Of a stretch of DNA of 64,000 bases, positions 1-12,750 are shown piece after piece (positions within the stretch are counted from its first letter, which is position 1; each line of letters starts with the position of its first letter). The notes below the pieces were generated by a model that saw only the letters and a program-made list of their open reading frames with translations, was not told where the DNA came from and searched no databases. The translations under genes and the position numbers were made by a program. Source of the DNA: Chrysomallon squamiferum (Eukaryota; Mollusca; Gastropoda; Neomphalida; Peltospiridae); contig CM022671.1 of assembly GCA_012295275.1 (NCBI GenBank), positions 13,743,178 to 13,807,177 on the forward strand, written 5' to 3'.

Positions 1-1325
1 TAAAACAGGTTACATCTACAACAGATGTCTTACAGTATGCAGTCTGTGTTTAAAACTGGTTACATCTACAACAGGTGTCTTACAGTATGCAATGTGTGTT
101 TAAAACTGGTTACATCTACAACAGGTGTCTTACAGTATGCAGTCTGTTTAAAACTGGTTACAGTAGGCAGTGTGTGTTTAAAACTGGTTACATATACAAC
201 AGGTGTCTTACAGTATGCAGTGTGTGTTTAAAACTGGTTACATCTACAACAGATGTCTTACAGTATGCAGTGTGTGTTTAAAACTGGTTACATCTACAAC
301 AGAACAGTATGCAGTGTGTGTTTAAAACTGGTTACATCTACAACAGGTGTCTTACAGTATGCAGTGTGTGTTTAAAAGTGTGTGTTTAAAACTGGTTACA
401 TCTACAACAGATGTCTTACAGTATGCAGTGTGTGTTTAAAACTGGTTACATCTACAACAGATGTCTTACAGTATGCAGTGTGTGTTTAAAACTGGTTACA
501 TCTACAACAGGTGTCTTACAGTATGCAGTGTGTGTTTAAAACTGGTTACATCTACAACAGATGTCTTACAGTATGCAGTGTGTGTTTAAAACTGGTTACA
601 TCTACAACAGGTATATTACAGTATGCAGTCTGTGTTTAAAACTGGTTACATCTACAACAGGTATCTTAGAGTATGCAGTGTGTGTTTAAAACTGGTTACA
701 GTATGCAGTGTGTGTTTAAAACTGGTTACAGTATGCAGTGTGTGTTTAAAACTGGTTACAGTAGGCAGTGTGTGTTTAAAACGGGTTACATCTACAACAG
801 GTATCTTACAGTATGCAGTGTGTGTTTAAAACTGGTTACAGTATGCAGTGTGTGTTTAAAACTGGTTACAGTATGCAGTCTGTGTTTAAAACTGGTTACA
901 TCTACAACAGATGTCTTACATATGCAATGTGTGTTTAAAACAGGTTACATCTACAACAGGTATATTACAGTATGCAGTGTGTGTTTAAAACTGGTTACAT
1001 CTACAACAGGTGTCTTACAGTATACAGTGTGTATTTAAAACTGGTTACATCTATAACAGGTGTCTTACAGTATACAGTGTGTGTTTAAAACTGGTTACAT
1101 CTACAACAGGTATCTTAGAGTATGCAGTGTTTGTTTAAAACTGGTTACATCTACAACAGGTATATTACAGTATGCAGTCTGTGTTTAAAACTGGTTACAT
1201 CTACAACAGGTATATTACAGTATGCAGTCTGTGTTTAAAACTGGTTACATCTACAACAGGTATCTTACAGTATGCAGTGTGTGTTTAAAACTGGTTACAG
1301 TATGCAGTGTGTGTTTAAAACTCAG
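1..1325. repeat. Minisatellite, 50-bp unit with 30-bp variants
   Basis: About 27 head-to-tail units, recognisable by the words TTTAAAACTGGTTACA and CAGTATGCAGTGTGTG. The long unit repeats every 50 bp (for example from 1 to 51). A short unit of 30 bp occurs around 680-770 and 830-880. The short unit equals the long one minus 20 bp (TCTACAACAGGTGTCTTACA), which lies between two copies of TTACA, so slippage between those copies explains it. Open frames read across the array but only repeat the unit and are not genes. The array runs off the left edge, so its full length is unknown. Confidence 0.95.
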
Positions 1326-1741
1326 GTTGTGTCAAGGGTTATGTCTGTGGAGTAGACCCTTACTCTGACAAGCTTCACCCTCTGGAGCCTCCCAGTGATC
1401 ACACATCTATTTTACTGGTGGGGATATCCCACTGATATTAAACCACTACTTTGTCTATTTTTGGCAAATGTGACTACTTCCCTAATTTCCTGAAACAGCT
1501 GTCAGATAAAAAGTCTGTAAAATTCGGTGAATGATGATAACTTTTTTATTCAAATTGTAGATTAGTATGGTGTAATAGACAATAAAAACAGACTTTTTAA
1601 AAATTTTTATAGATGTTTAAAAAATTTTTTAAAACGGGTAATGATATATTTGTTGTTACTTTGATATTATGAAAATTGAGATATTTCATTTATTTTGACA
1701 AGAATATAACTATTCTAAAATTATTGTTTTCCATTCTATTT

Positions 1742-1744
<3 letters not shown>

Positions 1745-1793
<49 letters not shown>
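1745..1793. repeat. CT dinucleotide microsatellite
   Basis: About 24 CT repeats, followed by a CACA-rich tail to about 1835. Confidence 0.95.
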
Positions 1794-1796
<3 letters not shown>

Positions 1797-3177
1797 AACA
1801 CACACAAACACACACAGTCACACACTCAGGCACACATGATGATATAAAAAAGAAAATGCCACTACTTTAATTATTATTATTATTGATAATGAACAAAAAT
1901 CTTATTTCTAAAGACTTGATAAACATAACAGAGTTTTCGTAAACCACTCCAAAGTCCCTGCTTGGACTGGAAAATAACTCAGCAGGCAAACTTAGGATTA
2001 TTGACCAAAGTAACCAGTGTAACCACTGAACTGCAGACCACTGTAATGAAAACTGACATACTGTAGTGTGTTAATTAGAAATGTCTGCTTTAATACAATA
2101 ATCAAAAACAATAATAATTATTGTTAGTTAGAACCCGTGATATTAAATCAGTCATAATAATATATGACTAAATATGTGATATTAATTGATCAGTAATAAT
2201 TACTCGAAATATGACAACTATTTAAGAAAAGAGTCAGCTAAATATTGATATGATGATTCAAATGGAAGAAAAAGAAGCTAAGTAACAGGAGGGTTTGTGA
2301 TTTAAAAGCTAAGATTTATGTAATCTGTGATATGCACTAAAGATGAAACATAACAGCTGTTCTTGTCTGACTATTGATAATGAGCTTTACAAAATACAAA
2401 ATCATAACAATGTAACTGATTATATCAAATGACATATCTGTGGTAAGAAATATGAAACATTGAAAGCAATGTTAATAAAAGATATGAAAGAAGTAATATG
2501 AATGTATTGAATTGCATTTAAGTAACATTAAGAATTATATAAAAAAAAAAAAAAATAAATAAATAATTAAACTAATAAAAATAAAATATATGAATTATGA
2601 AACTAACAACAGTAAAATATGTGAAATGTTACACATGTAAAATTAATATTATGTCAGTCATGTATATATATATTACATTTTTAATTGAACTGGTTTATCT
2701 TCATTAATATTTTTTTCATAAACTTGGCCAAAAAAATATCAGGGAAAAAATCTTCAGAGTATAAAAGCAGTTTACCTTTTAAAGTCATGAATACAGAGTA
2801 ATTTGTTTTTTGCAGAAATTTCGGTCATGTAATATGGAAATAATTCTCTGAGATATTTGTTAGCCAACCAGACTACAGGGAAATTGTACAAGGGGCAAGA
2901 TAGATTGCAAAAAATAAGTTAATTTATGTTAGCCAGCATTTTTCTAATTGATTGTCATACCTGTGGTCCATGGAGGGTGGATGGGTGATTTTTAAAAAAT
3001 AAATAAGGGTGTGAGAACTAATATAAAATACATCATGGTGATTGCTGCAGTAATATATTAGTATTATCATTGTTGTGTTGGATTCTCCTTTGTTAGGGCA
3101 GTTTATAGAGGGAGGGTTGATATGTTAGATGCAGCCTGCACCCCTCTTTGTGTAATGTCACGAGCCGAGACTAACAG

Positions 3178-3236
3178 TATAAAGACTCACCACGGATATT
3201 TCTTATTACTTGTCATCGACGACTCCACCTCAAGGT
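3178..3236 (+). promoter_or_regulatory. Candidate internal promoter and non-coding first exon
   Basis: TATAAAG at 3178-3184 is followed about 50 bases later by a good splice donor, CAAG|GTAAGA, with the exon end at 3234. The surroundings are less AT-rich than the neighbouring sequence. An ATG at 3122 opens a short frame ending at the donor, but its phase (2) does not fit the next receptor exon at 4116, which needs phase 1. If transcribed, this would therefore be a leader exon. Its existence is inferred from motif spacing only. Confidence 0.3.
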
Positions 3237-4115
3237 AAGACTTATTGATTTACAGTCGGCTGTGAAGCCGGTGGCTCTGGCAGCTCGCCCGCTCATCAGC
3301 TGATTTTACTATAGGCTGTAGTAGCAGCTCTGTTCACCTTTTTTGTTTTTAACAAAACTGATCATTTAAAGATTGTTGTTATGCTGGTTTAGTTGTTAAT
3401 TATAAAAAAAAAATTCATTTTGAAAGATCTTTTTTACTTCTTTTCTTTAATTTTTTCAATTTTTTTTTTGTCTATTCTTTTTAAACAAAGGGAAAGGTAT
3501 TATTTTCAAATTTTGTTATTTGGTACATAGTCTGTATGGCTGTAAGAAAATTAATAGATTGTGATCTGGTGTCTATATTTCAAATGTGGATGATTATTTG
3601 TGAAACTCTTTTTCACTGAAGTTTTTGCTGGTAAAGTTTTATTTGTGATAAGTGAAGTGTGTCGGAGATACACAGGGAATGTTTCTGCATTCAGTCTGAG
3701 TGCAGTTCTGTTGGTGAAAACTTTCACATTCTTTTTTTTAAAAATTAATTTCAACTGGTGGTGTTTGTACACACCAAACCGGTTTTTATTTCATGAATCT
3801 TCATACTAGGATAATGTTATTGTAGATGAGATAATTTGATGTTGTGGGATTTCATGAAAAACAAGAACTGCAAAATGTCCCTTCTTTCTCAAATTTGCAC
3901 TTTTTGATCTTTCTCTCTCTCTTTCATACCATCACAAATTTCATCATTATCTTAAAAATTGATCACAAGCTTTTGAATTGCAGAGAAACCTTTATAGTCA
4001 TTACCTGAACTACTTTTTATAAAACATTCAAAATTTCTTTCTTTCTTTTCCTTGACTTCAGAAAATTTGACAAATACACTCAGAATGTTTCTCTATTTTT
4101 GTGATTTTTTTTCAG

Positions 4116-7100
4116 CATCAAGACTTGGTCGGAGACCTAAGCGTCTGAAAGAAGTTGGTGGTGAAAGTTCCCGATCTCGATCAAATCTTCCAATCGCACC
4201 TTACCCATCCCCAGCCGAACTCTACCGTCTCCGAATGGCTGAACTTCAGAAACTTCTCCAGGCCAATGGCACATTCAAGTCTGAGCTCATGCAGGCCTTC
4301 CTGTCTGCAGCTCAAGCCAGTTTCCGTGAGCACGCCAAAAGCTCAAGTCACAGCTCCAGCCTGCCAGGTGACTATGGAAACCAGAATGTGTTTGGTCCAG
4401 GTGAGACAAGTAATCAGTTTTCAAATAAATTTTTAATAATAATAACAATTACCAACAATAATGAAAGTAAAATATATTCTAAAAGCTTTTTGTTTTTAAA
4501 ATTATCAGAAACAAATTTTAAAGAAAAATGAAAACGAAAATAGAAAATATTTTCATATATTGCTTAAGAATTATTTTTTAATGACATTTCTATTCCTTTA
4601 GGCAGAAAATAAAGACAAACATAGAAACTTTTTCTCTGATCTGTGTTCAGTATACTTAATGGTGTGTCTGTGGTGTGTTTCAGGTGTTGCTGTTGGTAAT
4701 GAGTCTGGCTACTCCAGTATGAGCAGTCCTGCAAGCAGTAAGAGCCAGTCCCCTCAGCAGGACATGTCACAGCAGATGAACAACAACTACCCCATGGACA
4801 ACACTGGAATGATGGCAACCTCTACCTACAGTGGAACATCAATGATGATGCCTCCAAACATGAATAGTGAGTGATTTTGTTTATTATAATAGATGATGAT
4901 ATTAATAGACAGCAGATCTAAATCACAAAATGTGTTTATAAAATGATCTTTTCTGTATTTTAGTAAACGAATAATTTGTATTTTTTTATTTTAAAGAAAA
5001 CATTTCTTTTTAAATTGGTTATAAAATACTAATATGTTTTATCCAAATAAAATTTTATGATGTTATTTCCACAGGTCCAGCAGTGATGAACATGAATCAA
5101 CAAACGAGTGGCATGCCATACATCTCCACAGAAAATGTCACTGTCAAATCTGAGCCGACATTTGCACCATGTGCCAGTGCCACTGCCACTCAGCAGGATG
5201 CCAACGCCAACATGCCAGACACAGAGCGACTGCTGCAGGAGGTTAAAGAGATGCCCAGTCAGACAAGAAGTCAGCTGTTGTCACAGGTTACAGAAACTGT
5301 CATCAGTGCTCACATGAGCACCTGTCTCAACACATATGCTGCTGTAGCTGAAGCTAACAAAAATGTTGACTACATGATTGAACATGATCTCATGGTGAGT
5401 GGTTATTTTGATTCAGTTTATCTCATTCTTTTTGCTTCACAGTTGATTTTGTGGATTGATTTCATAATGCAGTTAAAAAATTCAGATATTATTAATTTAA
5501 CAACTGTGCTCATGTAAAATGTATAATTGTTTTACCAGTTGATTGTTATCATTTGTTGAAACTTTTAATTAATTAAAACAAATCATTATTATATGTAGTT
5601 GAAAAAAAAAAGATCTTTATAATTTATGTAATACAAGCAGAAGAAATCTTAGACAATTTATTGAGAAAAAGATAGAACAATTTAATATATATTTTACTTG
5701 TCTTAACAGCCAGATTTCAGCAAGCTTAGTTTGACAGCTGATTCAATGTGGAAACAGTTTCTTAACAACATGGTGCCTGAAATCACCAAAGTTGTGCAAT
5801 TCTGCAAGAAACTGCCAGGTAAAATAAATATTATTTTCATAAGTGAAATGGAGATATTTTTAAAAACATTTTCTACTGTTTTCTTATGTAGAAAAATAAA
5901 TTTTACATACACTTTATTTTTATCTGTAGTATGATTCATATACAAGATCCCTTACTTACTGAAAATAAAGAGTAGTCTTTTAGTTGGCAGCTGCTGGTTC
6001 CATTCTGACACTATAACTTTCAATTAAAATTTACTTTAATGCTTATCAATGATTATTATTATTTTTTAATTTCTTTTTTTTAATTTTTTGTTTTTAACTG
6101 ACATGCAGTTGCAGACAGACATACAGACATAATAATAATAATAATATAAATTTTATACAATGAATATTTCAGGTTTTACTGAGATTGAACAAGAGGACCA
6201 GATCAAGCTGATCAAGTCTGGATCATTTGAAGTCCTTTTGACAAGGTTCTTGATGTTGGTAGATCCCAATTCTGGAGAAATGCTTGATCCTTCACATAAA
6301 ATGAGATGTCCCAGGTAATTATATATTCTGGTCGAGTCAGTGACATTGTATGAAATATGTTTTAAAATTATAATAATAGTAATAATAATAATAATATATT
6401 AATGTTATGAATAACAGAAAATTACAATAATACTGACCTTTTTGTCATGGTTAATAATTTTTGTTTAATCCATATGATATTTGAAAAAAATAAAAAATAA
6501 TAATCACAATAACAACAACAATAAAATTTAATTTCAGACAAGTTATTCTTGCCATGCCAATGGGTAACTTTTTCCAAGAGTTCTTCAAAGTGGCTGCTTT
6601 GTTCAATCCACTGCAGCTGACAGACGGCGAGATTGGTCTTTTTACAACAATCCTCATAATGTGTCCAGGTAAATATTCACTTCAGATAACCAAACATCTG
6701 TGTGCCATAACACATATGTCTTGTTGTTTTTTTTAGTATCATTTTTGTTTTTCATCACATCAGTCAGATAAAATATAGGATAGTTTTTATAACAACTTAG
6801 GTTGTAATTTTCACCTGGGATAACAACCACTGTCAGTTTTTGTGTGACACTTACATCTAATTAATAAATCAGAGAATGTACAGCTGAAGATTCAAACATG
6901 TATGTGGTGAGCACAGTCCTGACATCTGAGTTGTCAGAAAATTAGCTTGACAGAGGAAAGTAGTTATTTTACACCTTTTGAGTTGTGTCTGGTACCAGAT
7001 TGTGATCCTACACTCTTCCAGTCTTAAATACTTATAAATTTTAAAATCTGTAGATGTATATTTTCATAACTGTTTATCATTATTTCAATCTCAAGTCAAA

Positions 7101-7911
7101 TAATGAAACCAGAAATACATTACATTTTTTTATAATGAAATAAACAAGGATTTGTTTTCTTTACAGAGCGACCAGGTTTGAAAAATGTGAAGGCCATCAC
7201 AAAAATCCAGGCTCTGTTTCAGCAAGCTCTGTACATAGAGCTCACTAAAAACCATCAAGGTAAATGTCACATACTATACTAAAGTACAAGATTTAATCTG
7301 ACAGTAAAAAAGGTTTACAGTTTTATGCCATTACTGTTTTGCAACTGTTTAAAGTTGAAAGATTAATCTTAATTATTCTGACAAATGATACCTCAGTTAA
7401 ATTCAGATTCAGATTTCACATAGAAAGACATATTTTTCAGTTTCAAATTTCTAAACTTTGGGGTCTTGATATAGGAACATATATTTGATACTTAATCCTT
7501 TTTTATTTAAATATTTGCTGTAACAAATCTACTTTTTTGAAAAAATAAATGTCATGGGAACAAACTGTCATAAATACAGAAAAGTGTAAACAAATTGCCT
7601 GTCAAACATAAAGTCTTAGCTTTTTTTGAGCATCTCTTGGATCATTTATTTCAATCAAAGTTGTACAAATTGCTAATCACATTATTTCAAAATGTTGCTT
7701 AATAACTGTTGTTCAAAGAAATGACACAGACAAATGTTTAAAATTTTCAGATGCTGACAACAAATTCAGAACACTGTTCAACTTGCGGCCGATGTTCAGC
7801 GCAATCAATGAACAGCACTCAATGGCAATCAATAACATGAAGATGATTGATCCAGACAAATATGAGAAACAGTTCCCATCCCTGCACAAAGAAATTTTTG
7901 ACAAACCATAG
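4116..7911 (+). CDS. Nuclear receptor (NR1-like, REV-ERB/E75-related), 3' part
   Basis: Ligand-regulated nuclear transcription factor. Eight exons with consistent phases: 4116-4400, 4684-4866, 5075-5394, 5710-5818, 6173-6314, 6538-6668, 7167-7259 and 7751-7911 (stop TAG), about 473 residues. It begins in mid-codon just after the zinc fingers, with the basic extension GRRPKRLKE. A long hinge rich in Ser, Gln, Met and Asn follows. The ligand-binding-domain signature is plain: QFCKKLPGF, then EQEDQIKLIKSGSFEVL, as in the REV-ERB/E75 group. The last helix, FPSLHKEIFD, fits an AF-2 activation core, which vertebrate REV-ERBs lack. A histidine in INEQHSM aligns by eye with the REV-ERB/E75 haem-ligand His. 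The DNA-binding domain is outside the window, so the exact subfamily is open; ROR/HR3 or E78-like are alternatives. Confidence 0.85.
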
Positions 7912-10036
7912 ACACTGGACACTGGTCCTTTCTGCAGCAGCAGTCTGGAACTCCTCAAACAAATGGCATAAACTGAATCTTCTGCTCAATGTAATTTGTA
8001 CATTTTACTGTTCTGGTTGAGAATTTTCATGTTCTCTCTTCCAGTCAGTTTTAAATTAAAGAGCATTCATCTAGTGACTGTTATAGTCAGAAAAGAAGAC
8101 CATCACTAGTGACTATTATAGTCCTAATTCAAGATAATCACTAGTGATTTTTTTTTTTCAAAGAAAATCCCAGACTTGTCTTGAATCCATAAAACAGTCT
8201 ATTCCAGATGGTCCAAAGTTTATCATGGGTAATAATAGTGGCTGTTGAAGTTGATCCAAATTGAAACTGTCCCTAGTTGCTCACAGAAAATAAGTGAATG
8301 ATAGTAACTGGTCAGACATGAAAAAAATCATGAATTAGTTATTGTCATTATTCACATAGTGACAGCTTTCAGTTTTTTGTTTTTCCCCATGAAGGTGAAA
8401 GATTAAGAATTCAGCTGAAATTAAAAATGGTCTTATAATTTTGTAGGGCCCAGTTATCATAGATATTTATTATTAGATTTATTTTAACTTCATATGTTAT
8501 TTAAATTTAATTGGAATTGTGTATTATGACAAAGTGCTTTCCATTTTTAAGTCCATAAAATAGTTATGTAAATGTTCATCTTCATTATACATTTTAGCCA
8601 AAAACCTTTACGAAAAAAAAAAGGTTTAATTTGCCAGTAGGTTCAGTATGGCATAGTATTCCTAATCAAGTCCAGTATAAATTCATATAGTTGAAAATCT
8701 TTTCTTGTTGTCATTTTTATGAAGTGAAAGAACAATGTTAATCTTTTGTACAAAAGTGTTATTTGTTTTTTTCAGTTATTATTGTACAGAACTGACATTT
8801 TTTGTTGTATATAAAATTCATATTTGTTGTTTTACAAAAATGAAAAAAAATCTGTGTACAAAAAGGCTGTGTTTTGTCATTGATTGTATGTAGAACACAA
8901 AAGAAAACTATATCAAAACAGTTGGATAGAAGATTGTCTATGAAAAAAAAAACTGAATTACTGAAGAGTATTCATTTTTATCAACACTGAGATTATTTAA
9001 TATAATGTTGAAACTAATTTTGCTATTACTAAGTATTCATAGTCTTTTTATAATTTATTTTATTTTCTTATTTCTTTTAATTTTTTTGTTTGTTAATAGA
9101 AGATAATTTGGTCTAAAAAACTATGTTGTCTTATATAGTTACCTGTAGATGCAAGTTTTGTCTCTGTTTATATGGGGTTCTTATTTTATACATTTCAGTC
9201 CCAAACAAGGGTGGTCATAATTTTATTTGAAACTTACATAATATGTCAACAGTTTGTTTCCCTATTGCAAATAATTTTCCTATATATATAAAATAATTCA
9301 ATGTGATAATTAAAAACAAAAAATATATTTAAATAATATAAAATGTGATCCATTCACATTTACAAATTTTACTTTTATGATGTGATTTTTGTTTTTGTTT
9401 TATGTTTTCAACAAAAGGAAATTTGGTTAAGATTTCCATATTTGAGTAAAAAAAAAAAAAAAAAAAATTCAAAACACAACATTATTGATAACATAATTTT
9501 ATTCAGATAACAAAAAGTGAAATATAATGAAGTTTCTTAAAACATTTTTTCTAGTTTATTCAAAAACAAAATGGTATGACAAAAAATGTAAACAAAAACA
9601 ACAATAACAAAACAAGTATTATTTTTAAATTTAATCAAAAACAAATTATTTCACTGAATTAGTATTTTATTTTAACATTTAATTTTAATCTGGCTTTTAA
9701 ATTCAAAAGTTTCTCTTTACTTCTGTATTTTAAATTAACATATTTTTAAAATTCCATATCAGTGTAGGAAACACAGAAATTTTTTAAATACATTTTTTTA
9801 TCTCTAATCATATCATGCATTAACTCTTTACCCTACACATCACTTATCTTACTAGACACTGGAAGAAAGTTCAGTAATCTGAGACAGTCAGACAGACGTG
9901 TGCAGGCACATACTGACATACAGACAGTCCAGTGTAATATCTTTACACACAGGTTTTATACACTGTCCAGCCAAACTGGGTATGACACTAAAATAATCTA
10001 TTTTCCAATATACAAAATCCCCAGTAATGAACTGAT

Positions 10037-10350
10037 CACTTGAATTAATTATGTTAAGGAGGTAATCCTTTTCTGCATATATAATCTACATGGTCTCTCC
10101 AGTAAAATGGGGTCATTTTTAATAATGATCATAAGTTTGTACAAATGTTTTATACCATCTCCTATACTGAAATGACATCAAGTAGTTATGATAATGAGAT
10201 AATGTTTTGAGTAAAATGTAATATAATTGTTGTCTCAAACAAATTAGTTATGACAGTGAGATCATTATATGTACAGATGTTTAATGTGCACAGCCTCAAA
10301 CTATAAAATGATACCACGTACATCAATTATGATAATGAGATAATCCTTTG
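10037..10350. repeat. Degenerate tandem repeat, unit roughly 70 bp
   Basis: Variants of the phrase ATTATGATAATGAGATAAT recur at about 10037, 10183, 10246 and 10325. They are preceded by similar text (CTCAAACTATAAAATGATACC and variants). Spacing is irregular (about 63-75 bp, with one double interval). An old, drifted array. Confidence 0.5.
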
Positions 10351-12394
10351 TGTGTATGATATATATATATATAAATTACATACAAACACACACTCACAGT
10401 CTCTAACAATGAAATCTTTCATAAATCTGTTACAATAATCATTTTGTACAGAATGTATTTTGTATATAATACATAACTATAAGTAAATAAATAAATATAT
10501 ATATATATATATAACAAAACACGGAACACAGAATGCTTTAATGCTGAGTTCCTTCTCGATACGGGTTACATCACTTTGTCACTGTGTAGTTCTGCACTTT
10601 GACATTCTTGTGCCTGACTCTGAGGCAAGCCACTGTTCTCTGTGTTATTCATTATGTCATGCCTATATATATTTTGTGTTTCGATCAGTGGCATATTTTA
10701 TTACATATTGTTGAAGGTAGCTAATACCTTGAGAGTGCCTATCACATTTATGTACCAGCTTGATGTATACTCTGCTGTTTTTCAGATATCCTGTTTTACA
10801 TTAAATATATTTACAATGATAATTTACTTTTCATTTCAGTATACACAGTTTATTACCATGTTTTGGTAACAGTAATAATTTTCAGTATATTTATGAAAAG
10901 ATTTTTTGTTTAATATATTTTTGCTGACCTTCTCCTTATTTATTCTTATCAGAATTGTATTTGTTAATTATTTCCTTTAGCATCTTATTGCATTTGGGAA
11001 GACAAGATTAGATGGAAATGTAATTTTCTAATAGAATACATTATTATTCAACTGATCTGAAAAACATTAATTTAACAATTTTACTCTGGTATCACTCAAC
11101 ATTCCAAATCTGGTACTTAATATTAATCCCTCAACACACTGTTTCCAATCAAACCTTTCATTAATATCAGCAATACCTGAAAGGAAAAATCTCTTAAAAA
11201 TCAGTATTATTACCAAAATAAATTGATTTTTTTTTTTTTTTTTTTTAAATTCACACACTTCAGTGATAATAATTACATTTGAATATTTTAAATGATAGCT
11301 GTAAGGCAGTGTTTAAGTATGGACACCACATTACCTTTATTCTAAGTATAGTATTTTAACACTATCAATATTTTAAATATCATTTGACAGCAGAGTTTAC
11401 ATCAAGTTGGCCATTTCGTTATTCGCTGATGCATTGTTTGCAATAGCATTGTTATGATGTCATTTCTGTTTGTGTTTTTTTTCTAATTTTAATGTTCACA
11501 TGAAATAAGTGCTAAAAAAAATTCTGTCTGTTTATCTGAAAATCAATCTGTGTGTGTGTGTGTGAGAGAGAGAGTGTGTAAATATATACTGTGTTTCATA
11601 AGCAGCAGTGAATTGTCTAATATTATTATTTTTAGTTAATATTATTATTATTATTTTTATTGTTGTAATCATCACTATGGCAACAAAATGTGTGAACAGT
11701 GATAGAATTATCTGCAAGTCAGTGGTTGGTGGAAGCAGTGTATATATAATTCAGAGAAGAAAAAGAAAGAAAAAATACTGTTTATGAAAATGTATAAAAG
11801 ATTGAGATGCAAAGCAAAATGCATGGAGTTTTTTTTAATGATTTTTATTATTTATTTATGTATTTATTTATATGTCTTGTTTTTAACTACTAGTAAGAGT
11901 AATTTTAAAATGATAAGTAATGTCTAACAATAAGGTGAATTGTAAATGTTTTGTTTATTCTTCTTATTATTATTATTGTTTTTGTGATGTTCTTTGTGTT
12001 ATTTTTAGTTTATTTTTTCTTCTTTCTTTCTTTTATTAGTTTTATAACTGTTGTATAAAAAAGATTATATATCAGCTGCCAACTTAAAATGCTAAAATTT
12101 TCTAAATTTTTTAATAAACAAGATTTTCAAAAACTGGAAAGCTATTGATATTATGATAATATTATTTTCCTTCCATAGTATTATTATTAACACTACATAT
12201 GAAGATGGCATAAACTTTACCACAAGCTTCTATCATCACTGACTTTTATCATATTTTATTTAGGTAAAAATTTTATGTTATAGAGTAAAATATTTTTAAT
12301 GTGTTTAGTGTTGCTTTTATCTGTGTTCACATGTTAAAACTTTGGCATAATTTGTGCATTATAAATTTCAGGGATAATGAATGCAAATCCAATA

Positions 12395-12750
12395 CTTTGT
12401 GCTACATAGTACTTTGTGCTAACCAGATAACTTATAGCACACAGCACTGCATTATGCGTGGTACATTCTGCTACTTGGCTGTTTTGTAGCACCTGGCTAT
12501 TGTGCTACTTGACTGCTTGGTAGCATTGTTACTTGTACTATACAGTAATATTGCTACTTAACTGTTTTGTGGCTTACTGTTCACCATGCTACCTGTTTTC
12601 TAGTGCACTGTGCTATTTTACTAGCACATTTTGTAGCATACAAGATTGTGCTTCTCTACTGTTTGTAGCACATGATACTTTGCTTCATGTACACAGTGCT
12701 ACCTGAACTTTCTGCAGTACACAGTACTTTGTGGCACTTAGCATTCTTTC
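12395..12750. repeat. Degenerate repeat of GTGCTAC / GTAGCAC blocks
   Basis: The word TGCTACTTGGCTGTTTTGTAGCAC and close variants recur at least six times with drifted spacing. Each block pairs GTGCTAC with its reverse complement GTAGCAC or a near match, so each can fold into a small hairpin. Confidence 0.6.

Larger units (their letters stand above)
1326..4115 (+). other. Non-coding stretch, probably an intron of the nuclear receptor gene
   Basis: The first recognisable receptor exon starts at 4116 in mid-codon, so the DNA upstream should be intron. I found no nuclear-receptor zinc-finger exon here on either strand, so the DNA-binding domain must be encoded left of the window. The stretch contains a CT microsatellite at 1745-1793 followed by CACA-rich sequence, A-rich tracts near 2540, and a possible internal promoter with a splice donor at 3178-3236, listed separately. 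Confidence 0.6.

Noticed and set aside
25-1038. Open frames of 68-121 codons across the left-edge repeat
   Set aside because: They only translate the repeat unit, occur in several frames and have no separate start or domain.
1-1325. CRISPR array
   Set aside because: The units are contiguous with no unique spacers, and the genome is animal.
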